In this document: in pieces, positions 1 through 4,859 of the stretch
How positions within the stretch are numbered: the stretch's first letter is position 1
How the letters are laid out: each line of letters begins with the position of its first letter
Source of the DNA: an uncultured Lachnospiraceae bacterium
GTDB lineage: Bacteria > Bacillota > Clostridia > Lachnospirales > Lachnospiraceae
Length of the DNA: 5,259 bases
Direction: 5' to 3'
Assembly (NCBI GenBank): GCA_902783395.1
Contig: CACZRA010000385.1
Coordinates: 1 to 5,259 of the forward strand
The notes under the pieces: model-generated
The model's database searches: none
What the model was told of the DNA's origin: nothing
Seen by the model: the letters and a program-made list of their open reading frames with translations, nothing else
Program-made: the position numbers and the translations under genes

Positions 1-450
1 GAGATAGATGATGTGCTGACGGCCATCAGCGAGTATGATTTTGAGGAGGAAAAGGTCAATAAGCTCAAGGGGATGCTGGAAAATGATTCGAGCTACGATT
101 CGACACAGAAGGAAAAGATACAGAAGATGCTCGATGCCGCGAACAAGTCGCTCGACATAGCGAAGAACAAGCTTCAGAGGACCTATGAGGAGGCGATCAC
201 CCAGTTTGGGAAATTCTTCGACCAGGCGAACCTTGCGGAGACCGCCTGCGGTACGGTGGACAACAGGCTGACTCTGGTTTCCAACAGGCTTTCCGAGGAG
301 AAGACCACGGTTACGACTCTTGCTTCTGACAATGAGAATGTGGATATCACAAACATTGCCGTAGAGGTCAGCGAGGCGAACCTTGTCTACAATGCGGCCC
401 TCATGGCAACCGGCCGCATCAGCCAGCAGACACTTGTGGACTACATTTGA
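1..450 (+). CDS. flgL: Flagellar hook-associated protein 3 (FlgL), 3' part
   Basis: FlgL is the second junction protein between hook and filament, exported through the flagellar type III system. The reading frame is open from base 1, so the gene begins upstream; 149 C-terminal residues are visible and end at TGA 448-450. The GTG at 13 is an internal codon. The first ~65 visible residues are charged and helical. The last ~80 form the conserved flagellin-type C-terminal helix: NRLTLVSNRLSEE, then the NVDIT segment, then YNAALMATGRISQQTLVDYI, the usual FlgL ending (compare Y-x-A-x-L...LLDYL). Its place just before fliW-csrA fits the common clostridial order flgK-flgL-fliW-csrA. One cysteine (in ETACGT) is unusual for an exported flagellar protein. 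A flagellin paralogue is the alternative, but the ending and the neighbours favour FlgL. Confidence 0.85.
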   Translation, partial: EIDDVLTAISEYDFEEEKVNKLKGMLENDSSYDSTQKEKIQKMLDAANKSLDIAKNKLQRTYEEAITQFGKFFDQANLAETACGTVDNRLTLVSNRLSEEKTTVTTLASDNENVDITNIAVEVSEANLVYNAALMATGRISQQTLVDYI

Positions 451-493
451 TACAGGGTTACGATGAAAAGCCGGTCGCGCTGGCGTATCATGC

Positions 494-522
494 TATGCAG
501 CGGGCACGGAATGTGATATACT
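494..522 (+). promoter_or_regulatory. Possible extended -10 sigma-A promoter for fliW-csrA
   Basis: TGATATACT at 514-522 is a perfect extended -10 (TG-n-TATACT). The -35 position 17 bases upstream (TATGCA, 494-499) is a poor match, which an extended -10 can tolerate. Transcription would start near 529, leaving a leader of about 35 bases before fliW. Since no clear terminator follows flgL, fliW may also be read from upstream. The -35 region lies within an imperfect inverted repeat (478-502, nine pairs with one bulged G, six-base loop) that has no T-tract. Confidence 0.35.
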
Positions 523-563
523 GAAATCTGTTGTTACGATATTAATTCTTTATGGAGGTACAC

Positions 564-1049
564 ATGAAGGTAAATACGAAGCTATTTGGCGAGATTGAAA
601 TCGATGACGACAAGGTAATAACTTTTGACGGAGGTATCGTAGGCTTTCCGGATCTTAAGAGATTTGCGCTCATGCATGATGAAGGTGAGGAAGACGGCGG
701 TCAGGGGCTTTCATTCATGCTTTCCCTTGACGAACCTGCATTCGCGATGCCCGTGGTGAACCCGCTGGTTGTGAAGGACAGCTACAATCCTGTGGTTGAG
801 GACGATTATCTTATTCCTCTGGGAGAGCTGAAGGAAGAGGATATGCTCGTGCTGGTCACCGTTACGGTTCCCCATGATATTACCAAGATGACCGTGAACC
901 TCATGGCTCCTTTTATCGTGAATGCGTCTACGAAAAAAGCGGTTCAGGTGATCCTTGACGAGGATGACAAATATCCGGTCAAGTATCCTATATATGAAAT
1001 ACTGGCAAAGGCCAAGGACGAGGCTATATCAAAAGCAAAGGGGGAATAA
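564..1049 (+). CDS. fliW: Flagellar assembly factor FliW
   Basis: FliW is a cytoplasmic protein that binds flagellin and, when free of it, binds and inhibits CsrA, linking filament assembly to flagellin translation (known in Bacillus subtilis). The 161-residue product has the family landmarks: ITFDGGIVGFPDLKRF at residues 19-34, the FMLSLDEPAFAMPVVNP strand at 51-67 (in place of the commoner LQS-D-P form), and VNLMAPFIVN at 111-120 followed by KKAVQVIL. An acidic, Gly-rich insert (residues 39-48) sits in a loop. The ATG at 564 is chosen because GGAGG (554-558) lies five bases before it; the in-frame ATG at 552 would place that site inside the gene. csrA follows after three bases, so the two are surely cotranscribed. 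Length is close to the usual ~150 residues. Confidence 0.95.
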   Translation: MKVNTKLFGEIEIDDDKVITFDGGIVGFPDLKRFALMHDEGEEDGGQGLSFMLSLDEPAFAMPVVNPLVVKDSYNPVVEDDYLIPLGELKEEDMLVLVTVTVPHDITKMTVNLMAPFIVNASTKKAVQVILDEDDKYPVKYPIYEILAKAKDEAISKAKGE

Positions 1050-1052
1050 GGG

Positions 1053-1274
1053 ATGCTCACTCTCTCGAGAAAGAAAAACGAGTCCCTGATCGTCAATAAC
1101 AATATCGAGGTGACTATCCTCGATATCAAGGGGGATCAGGTAAAGGTAGGCATCTCCGCTCCGAAGGAAGTGCCGATCTACAGAAAAGAGATATATTTGC
1201 AGATCCAGGATGCCAATCAGAATGCCACTTCTGTTGAAGGGCTTGAGGGGCTGAAGGTATTGTTTAAGAAATGA
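1053..1274 (+). CDS. csrA: Carbon storage regulator / translational repressor CsrA
   Basis: CsrA is a small dimeric RNA-binding protein that binds GGA motifs, typically over ribosome binding sites; in Gram-positive bacteria its main known target is flagellin mRNA. The 73 residues include the N-terminal strand MLTLSRKKNE, with the RNA-contacting L4 and R6, and VGISAPKEVPIYRKEIYLQIQ with the critical R44. The protein has the extended C-terminal tail of Gram-positive CsrA (74 residues in B. subtilis, about 61 in E. coli). N55 falls where the B. subtilis residue implicated in FliW binding lies, so the FliW contact looks retained; this position was aligned by eye. The start codon follows the fliW stop by three bases, with a GGGGGA ribosome site (1040-1045) inside the end of fliW, suggesting translational coupling. 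Confidence 0.96.
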   Translation: MLTLSRKKNESLIVNNNIEVTILDIKGDQVKVGISAPKEVPIYRKEIYLQIQDANQNATSVEGLEGLKVLFKK

Positions 1275-1287
1275 TCAGACCGTGATC

Positions 1288-1323
1288 TTTCCCCGGGACA
1301 GAAGTTCCGGGGAAATTTTTTTT
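1288..1323 (+). terminator. Intrinsic terminator after csrA
   Basis: TTTCCCCGG (1288-1296) pairs perfectly with CCGGGGAAA (1307-1315). Three more inner pairs (one G-U) leave a four-base AGAA loop, so the stem is about 12 pairs. Eight T residues (1316-1323) follow directly. It starts 14 bases after the csrA stop and separates the fliW-csrA unit from the sigma-28 unit downstream. Confidence 0.93.
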
Positions 1324-1342
1324 ATTTCCGGTCAAAAAAAGC

Positions 1343-1369
1343 TAAAGTTTTTATAAAATTATCCGATAA
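1343..1369 (+). promoter_or_regulatory. Sigma-28 (FliA/SigD) promoter for flaG-fliD
   Basis: TAAA (1343-1346), a 15-base spacer, and TCCGATAA (1362-1369) match the flagellar sigma factor consensus TAAA-N15-GCCGATAA at every position except the first base of the -10. The bases after TAAA (GTTT) also match the longer -35 form. The expected start is near 1376, giving a leader of about 75 bases before flaG. It lies just past the csrA terminator, so flaG and fliD are probably late-class genes expressed once the hook is complete. Confidence 0.88.
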
Positions 1370-1392
1370 ATGATATAGACGTATCTAAATGG

Positions 1393-1411
1393 CTGTTCAG
1401 AAGCTGAACGG
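1393..1411 (+). other. Short stem-loop in the flaG leader
   Basis: CTGTTCAG (1393-1400) pairs with CTGAACGG (1404-1411) around an AAG loop: eight pairs with one G-U. It would form roughly 17 bases from the 5' end of the sigma-28 transcript and has no T-tract, so it is not a terminator. It may stabilise the mRNA or present the GGA that overlaps its 3' edge. Its tip GTTCAG-NNN-CTGAAC recurs, with one change, in the hairpin upstream of fliS. Confidence 0.5.
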
Positions 1412-1431
1412 AAAAGGTCGCGCATCAGTTT

Positions 1432-1443
1432 GGACAAGGAGGT
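1432..1443 (+). promoter_or_regulatory. flaG ribosome binding site with overlapping CsrA-consensus sequence
   Basis: AAGGAGGT (1436-1443) is a near-perfect Shine-Dalgarno sequence nine bases before the flaG ATG. The twelve bases 1432-1443 (GGACAAGGAGGT) agree with the CsrA in-vitro selected consensus RUACARGGAUGU at 10 of 12 positions, and a second GGA (1432-1434) lies just upstream. Part of the match is inherent in any strong ribosome site, but the ACA before it is not. CsrA binding here would repress flaG translation. Confidence 0.45.
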
Positions 1444-1452
1444 AAAACTGTC

Positions 1453-1905
1453 ATGTCAATAGAACCTATAAGCACCGGTATGACCTACCAGGCAGTAAAC
1501 ACACCGCAGATAAAGCCTGTAGAGCAGACTGCCGCAGACACCGCTGAAAAGACGGTGATCCACGAGCAGCAGGCGCAGGTCGAGCCTAAGATAAAAGAAA
1601 CCCAGAGTGCCGCAGAGGACGGAGCCAACGGCGGACAGGGTCAGAATGCCACGGGAGAGCAGGCGAAGCAGAATGTGGATGCCCAGAACGAGCGCATAAA
1701 GAATGCGGTCGAAGAGCTCAACAAGAAGATGGAGAATCATTCCGAGGCTGTCTTCGGCATACATGAAAAGACAAACCGCGTGACTATAAAGATAGTAGAT
1801 AAGGAATCAAAGAAGGTAATAAAGGAGCTTCCGCCTGAAAAGACTCTTGACATGATAGCAAAGGTCTGGGAGATGGCAGGCATACTTGTAGACGAGAAGA
1901 AGTAA
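1453..1905 (+). CDS. flaG: FlaG family flagellar protein
   Basis: FlaG proteins are small exported or filament-associated proteins that influence filament length; their exact mechanism is poorly defined. Residues 1-80 are low-complexity, rich in Gln, Glu, Ala and Gly, and probably disordered. Residues 81-150 form the conserved FlaG domain: VEELNKKMENHSEAVFGIHEKT, then RVTIKIVDKESKKVIKELPP (the family's V-I-x-x-I/L-P-P/S-E core), ending in MAGILVDEKK. There is no cysteine or signal peptide, as expected for a type III flagellar substrate. The ATG is fixed by the Shine-Dalgarno site at 1436-1443. fliD follows 15 bases after the stop, the usual flaG-fliD-fliS arrangement, and the sigma-28 promoter upstream fits a late filament gene. 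At 150 residues it is slightly longer than the typical ~110-120, owing to the N-terminal linker. Confidence 0.92.
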   Translation: MSIEPISTGMTYQAVNTPQIKPVEQTAADTAEKTVIHEQQAQVEPKIKETQSAAEDGANGGQGQNATGEQAKQNVDAQNERIKNAVEELNKKMENHSEAVFGIHEKTNRVTIKIVDKESKKVIKELPPEKTLDMIAKVWEMAGILVDEKK

Positions 1906-1920
1906 GGAAGAGGTAAGCGT

Positions 1921-3639
1921 ATGTCAAACAGAATGAGAATGAGCGGTATCAACTCCGGTATGGATACACAGTCCATAGTAGAGCAGCTGGTACAGGTAAA
2001 GAGCACTAAAAAGGAAAAGCTGAAGAAGGAGCAGACAAAGCTCGGCTGGAAGCAGGATGCGTGGAAGAGCACCAACTCAAAGGTCTTCAGCCTGTACAAT
2101 GAGCAGTTTGGCATGATGAAGCTGCAGGGTACCTTCCAGAAGAAGAAAGCCAGCATAGTAGACAGCTCCATAGCTTCGGTCACTGCGGATTCGAATGCAG
2201 TAAACGGAACGCAGACGCTGGCGGTAAAGCAGCTTTCCAAGACGTCATATATCACCGGCGCTTCCCTGAATAAGGATAAGGAAGGGAACGATCTTAATGT
2301 TACGGGCAGTACTATGCTGAAGGATGTGATAGGTGATACGTCATTTACCGATGATCTGGGCGACGGTGTCAAGGGAACCGCTTTCAGGGTATATAAGGAT
2401 GCAAATGATACCACCGGCAAGGCGGTCCTGCTCACAAACAACATGACGATGAGTGAGGTCGCGGAGGAGTTTTCCAAGGCGGGACTCAACGCAAGCTTTG
2501 ATTCCAATACGCACAGGTTCTTTATCTCTTCCAAGACAGAGGGAGCGGCAGGCCAGTTCAGGATCACTCAGACCGACGGCGCAAACAGCGGCAACGATCT
2601 TTTCGGGCGGACAGAATCGGCGGACGCGGAGCTTCTCGGTAAAGCCGTAAGTGATGCGGCTGATGATGCCGAAAGATCACAGATCAGAAATGAAAAGGCC
2701 TTTGCCTTTATGGATGCCCTCGGTATCACGAAGAAGGCAGCCGGGACCGGTTACATCGAAGGCGAGAACGCAAAGATAGAGCTGAACGGAGCCGAGTTTG
2801 AGAGCAATACCAACCTTTTCCAGATCAACGGCATAAACATAACGGCGAGCAAGGTCTCGGATTTCACCGACTTAACGGATGAGGAAGGAAATGCCGTCAG
2901 GAGATATCAGACGACAAATCTGTCCGTAGCCAGTGACGTGGACGGGATCTACAATGATATAAAGAGCTTCTTTAAGAAGTATGATGAGATAATAAATGAG
3001 CTTGACAAGATGTATAACGCGGATTCGTCAAAGGGGTATGAGCCGCTGACGTCCGAGGAGAAGGAAGAAATGTCCGAGGATGAGGTTGAAGAGTGGGAAA
3101 AGAAGATAAAGGATTCCCTGCTCAGGCGCGATGACAATCTCAGGCAGATAATCAATACCATGAAGGAGGGAATGTCAAAGGCGATAACCCTGTCAAACGG
3201 AAACACCTATACCCTTGCTTCCTTCGGGATAAATACGCTGAGCTATTTCCTGGCAGCGGAGAATGAAAAGGGCGCGTATCACATTGACGGAGATGCGGAT
3301 GACGATAAGACAAAGGGAAATGACGACAAGCTGAGAGCTGCGCTTACCAACAATCTTGATGATACGATGAATTTCTTCAATGAGCTCACCAAGGGAGTGT
3401 ATGACCAGCTGGGACAGATGATGCAGAGGGTGCCTGATTACAGATCCTTCCAGACTCTGTATGATGACAAGGCTATGCAGACGGAGTATGACAAATATAC
3501 CACAAAGATAAAGGAAGAAGAGGATTATCTTTCTGATTACGAGGACAAGTGGTACGACAAATTCGCACAGATGGAAAAGGCCATGGAGAAGGTCAACGCC
3601 AAGTCAAATGCGCTTGCCGGACTTTTCGGAACGGGCTGA
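1921..3639 (+). CDS. fliD: Flagellar filament capping protein FliD (HAP2)
   Basis: FliD forms the oligomeric cap at the filament tip that folds incoming flagellin subunits. The N-terminal domain is clear: SGINSGMDTQSIVEQLV (residues 8-24), then a Lys-rich helix and WKSTNSKVFSLYNEQF, followed by ASVTADSNAVNGTQTLAVKQLS. The variable, surface-exposed middle spans roughly residues 110-275. The C-terminal domain starts near residue 277 with IELNGAEFESNTNLFQINGINIT and contains the signature YEPLTSEEKEEMSEDEVEEW...LLRRD (about 373-403). The last ~45 residues are a coiled-coil helix ending ALAGLFGTG. No cysteine is present. At 572 residues it is longer than the E. coli protein (about 470) and within the clostridial range, the excess lying in the middle domain. 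ATG 1921 has an AAGGAAGAGGT ribosome site (1904-1914) overlapping the flaG stop, so translation is probably coupled to flaG. Confidence 0.96.
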   Translation: MSNRMRMSGINSGMDTQSIVEQLVQVKSTKKEKLKKEQTKLGWKQDAWKSTNSKVFSLYNEQFGMMKLQGTFQKKKASIVDSSIASVTADSNAVNGTQTLAVKQLSKTSYITGASLNKDKEGNDLNVTGSTMLKDVIGDTSFTDDLGDGVKGTAFRVYKDANDTTGKAVLLTNNMTMSEVAEEFSKAGLNASFDSNTHRFFISSKTEGAAGQFRITQTDGANSGNDLFGRTESADAELLGKAVSDAADDAERSQIRNEKAFAFMDALGITKKAAGTGYIEGENAKIELNGAEFESNTNLFQINGINITASKVSDFTDLTDEEGNAVRRYQTTNLSVASDVDGIYNDIKSFFKKYDEIINELDKMYNADSSKGYEPLTSEEKEEMSEDEVEEWEKKIKDSLLRRDDNLRQIINTMKEGMSKAITLSNGNTYTLASFGINTLSYFLAAENEKGAYHIDGDADDDKTKGNDDKLRAALTNNLDDTMNFFNELTKGVYDQLGQMMQRVPDYRSFQTLYDDKAMQTEYDKYTTKIKEEEDYLSDYEDKWYDKFAQMEKAMEKVNAKSNALAGLFGTG

Positions 3640-3659
3640 TCCGGATTATTTGCTGAGTG

Positions 3660-3707
3660 TCTGCAATATGCAGTATTCATGCGGGAAAAACATATTGCAG
3701 ATTTTTT
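3660..3707 (+). terminator. Probable terminator after fliD
   Basis: CTGCAATATG (3661-3670) pairs perfectly with CATATTGCAG (3691-3700), with one further T-A pair outside (3660 with 3701), followed by six T (3702-3707). The 20-base loop is longer than usual and the stem is only moderately GC-rich, so termination may be partial and allow read-through into fliS. Confidence 0.7.
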
Positions 3708-3721
3708 AATACTTTTTACAT

Positions 3722-3750
3722 TTGAGGGGTTCAGGTTCTGGACCCCTCGA
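3722..3750 (+). repeat. Strong GC-rich hairpin upstream of fliS
   Basis: GAGGGGTTCAG (3724-3734) pairs with CTGGACCCCTC (3738-3748) around a GTT loop, giving 11 pairs with one G-U; two more weak pairs extend it to 3722 and 3750. No T-tract follows on the + strand, so it is not a forward intrinsic terminator. It may be a dispersed palindromic (REP-like) repeat, an mRNA-stabilising or processing stem, or part of the larger nested structure. Confidence 0.6.
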
Positions 3751-3757
3751 CCGATAT
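3750..3757 (+). promoter_or_regulatory. Possible sigma-28 -10 element for fliS
   Basis: ACCGATAT is an exact match to the Bacillus-type flagellar sigma -10 (NCCGATAT). The matching -35 is missing: the position 15 bases upstream is TCAG rather than TAAA and lies inside the preceding hairpin. A start would fall near 3764, about 50 bases before fliS. fliS needs either this promoter or read-through of the fliD terminator. Confidence 0.3.
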
Positions 3758-3813
3758 ATAGAGTGTAAAAATTATTAACACTCAGAACACCGCAAAATTG
3801 GAGGATATAAACT

Positions 3814-4215
3814 ATGAAAGCAGCAGTCGCATATCAGCAGTATAAAAACAGCAAGGTTCTTACAGCTTCTCCCGCAGAGTTGACGTTAATGCTTTATGAC
3901 GGATGCATCAAGTTCTGTAACATGGGTGTCATGGCCATAAACGGAAAAGACTACGCGGCAGCTAATAAGAACATCCAGAAGGCGGAGCGCATAATAGGCG
4001 AGTTCAAGATGACTCTGGATCACAAATATGAGGTTGCAAAAGATTTCGATAATATATATGATTATGTATTAAGAAGGCTTCATGAGGCTAATATGCTCAA
4101 GGATACAGAGATCCTCAACGAATGCATAACCCATATGAGAAGCCTCAGGGATACCTGGAAGGAAGTTATGAAGGCAGCCGGACAGACTGCTATGCCGGAG
4201 GCGGCACAGGCATAA
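3814..4215 (+). CDS. fliS: Flagellar export chaperone FliS
   Basis: FliS binds the C-terminal region of flagellin in the cytoplasm, preventing early polymerisation and delivering it to the export gate. The 133-residue protein carries the family signature TASPAELTLMLYDG at residues 17-30, preceded by the conserved N-terminal Tyr/Asn segment (AYQQYKNSKVLTAS). The four-helix pattern follows, with NKNIQKAERIIGEF, the NIYDYVLRRLHEAN helix and the closing LRDTWKEV (residues 111-118). Three cysteines fit a cytosolic protein. The start is set by GGAGG (3800-3804), nine bases before ATG. The FlgN-like gene follows with only 39 bases between. FliS also takes part in the FliW-flagellin balance, competing for or sharing flagellin. 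Confidence 0.96.
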   Translation: MKAAVAYQQYKNSKVLTASPAELTLMLYDGCIKFCNMGVMAINGKDYAAANKNIQKAERIIGEFKMTLDHKYEVAKDFDNIYDYVLRRLHEANMLKDTEILNECITHMRSLRDTWKEVMKAAGQTAMPEAAQA

Positions 4216-4254
4216 TAAAAGCCCTGCCATATCCGGTTGATACCGGAGGTGGAT

Positions 4255-4731
4255 ATGTCAGAAGCGTATATGTCAATGCTCATAGAAAGTCAGGAAAGAA
4301 AGCTGGAGCTGCTGGACAGGGCTATAGAGCTTGACAGGGAACAGGAAGAGATAATAACAGGCAGTGAGCCTGATCTGAGAGCACTCGATGCGAATATAGA
4401 CGCAAAGGGTGCTCTTATTGATGAACTGGATAAGCTGGATGACGGTTTCGAAGCTCTCTACAATAAGGTCCGCGATGAATTCATTAATAATAAGGACGCT
4501 CATAAGGAAGAGATACGCACTCTGCAGGATCTTATCCGCAGGATCACGGAAAAGATAGCTGAGGTTGAGGCTATAGAGGCCAGATCCAGGGTCAATTTTG
4601 AGATGTTCATGAAGAGGAAAAAGCATTCGATAAAGGATACAAAAAGCTCTGTCAGGGCTGCAAATGTATACGCCGTGAATATGCGGAGGATGAATAAGAT
4701 CGATTCGGTCTTTGTAGACAATAAAAAGTGA
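4255..4731 (+). CDS. FlgN-like flagellar export chaperone (putative)
   Basis: FlgN proteins are cytoplasmic chaperones for the hook-filament junction proteins FlgK and FlgL. This 158-residue protein is almost wholly helical and highly charged. LRALDANIDAKGALIDELDKLDDGFEALY (residues 41-69) fits the FlgN pattern of an acidic D-x-x-x-L segment, an invariant-type Lys, and L-I/L-x-x-L-x-x-L-D-x-G-F. A long coiled-coil-prone helix (about 80-115) and a basic tail follow. There is no signal peptide, membrane segment or cysteine. ATG 4255 is preferred because GGAGG (4245-4249) is five bases upstream; the in-frame TTG at 4237 would enclose that site. FliT commonly follows fliS in other bacteria, so a divergent FliT-type (FliD) chaperone is the alternative. 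The family assignment is by pattern only, so no gene symbol is given. Confidence 0.68.
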   Translation: MSEAYMSMLIESQERKLELLDRAIELDREQEEIITGSEPDLRALDANIDAKGALIDELDKLDDGFEALYNKVRDEFINNKDAHKEEIRTLQDLIRRITEKIAEVEAIEARSRVNFEMFMKRKKHSIKDTKSSVRAANVYAVNMRRMNKIDSVFVDNKK

Positions 4732-4751
4732 GATTGTACCTATAAAAATGC

Positions 4752-4780
4752 TTTCCAGTCACAATAATATATGTTATGAT
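4752..4780 (+). promoter_or_regulatory. Candidate sigma-A promoter upstream of flagellin gene
   Basis: TTTCCA (4752-4757, four of six matches to TTGACA), a 17-base spacer, and TATGAT (4775-4780) with an extended TG at 4772-4773 form a good vegetative promoter. The start would be near 4787, giving a leader of about 73 bases. That start coincides with the first base of the following hairpin, which raises doubt over whether both elements work as read. Confidence 0.5.
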
Positions 4781-4786
4781 AGGAAT

Positions 4787-4808
4787 AAGCAGACTATGTC
4801 TGCTTTTT
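4787..4808 (+). terminator. Hairpin with T-tract before flagellin gene (terminator or leader stem)
   Basis: AAGCAGAC (4787-4794) pairs perfectly with GTCTGCTT (4798-4805) across a three-base TAT loop, and the T run continues to 4808. It has the form of an intrinsic terminator and would end the fliS-FlgN-like unit. If the promoter just upstream is real, the same stem is instead the extreme 5' end of the flagellin mRNA and could protect it. A second CAGAC (4809-4813) can compete for the 3' arm. Confidence 0.65.
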
Positions 4809-4833
4809 CAGACAGTTAAAGGGCAGTCGATAT
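4807..4833 (+). promoter_or_regulatory. Weak sigma-28-like promoter for flagellin gene
   Basis: GTCGATAT (4826-4833) matches GCCGATAT at seven of eight positions, but the -35 at the correct 15-base spacing is TTCA, only two of four matches to TAAA. It would give a leader of about 20 bases and would escape the upstream hairpin. Flagellin genes are usually sigma-28 dependent, which is the main reason to list it. Confidence 0.28.
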
Positions 4834-4859
4834 CAGAGCATAGATGAAAGGAGTCAGTT

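Larger units (their letters stand above)
3653..3785 (+). repeat. 8-bp inverted repeat enclosing two hairpins, fliD-fliS gap
   Basis: CTGAGTGT (3653-3660) and ACACTCAG (3778-3785) are perfect inverted repeats 117 bases apart. They enclose hairpin one (3661-3700) and hairpin two (3722-3750), so the whole could fold as a closed multibranch structure. The right arm has a local competitor: GAGTGT (3761-3766) also pairs with ACACTC (3778-3783) across an 11-base loop. No target-site duplication flanks the repeats, so a mobile element is not supported. Confidence 0.4.

Noticed and set aside
478..502. Imperfect inverted repeat after flgL as a terminator
   Set aside because: The stem has a bulge and no T-tract follows, so a terminator is not supported; it may be chance.
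552..563. Upstream ATG as the fliW start
   Set aside because: The GGAGG ribosome site (554-558) would lie inside the gene, while ATG 564 has it at five bases and begins with the family-typical MKVNTKLFGEI.
1737..2567. Long minus-strand open frame (276 codons) opposite flaG and fliD
   Set aside because: It is antisense to two well-recognised genes, its product has no family signature and is rich in Ser, Phe and Leu as expected of a shadow of Lys/Glu/Asp codons, and no ribosome site supports it.
3653..3785. MITE-like mobile element in the fliD-fliS gap
   Set aside because: The 8-bp inverted ends are short, the flanking bases show no target-site duplication, and no second copy is present in the window.
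4237..4254. TTG start for the FlgN-like gene
   Set aside because: GGAGG at 4245-4249 lies after the TTG and five bases before ATG 4255, so ATG is the better start.
4122..4334. Plus-strand open frame (70 codons) overlapping fliS and the FlgN-like gene
   Set aside because: It is out of frame with both genes, has no ribosome site or recognisable domain, and is explained as an overlap shadow.
4743..4769. TAAA at 4743 as a sigma-28 -35 for the flagellin gene
   Set aside because: The sequence at the correct spacing (CAATAATA, 4762-4769) matches the flagellar -10 poorly.
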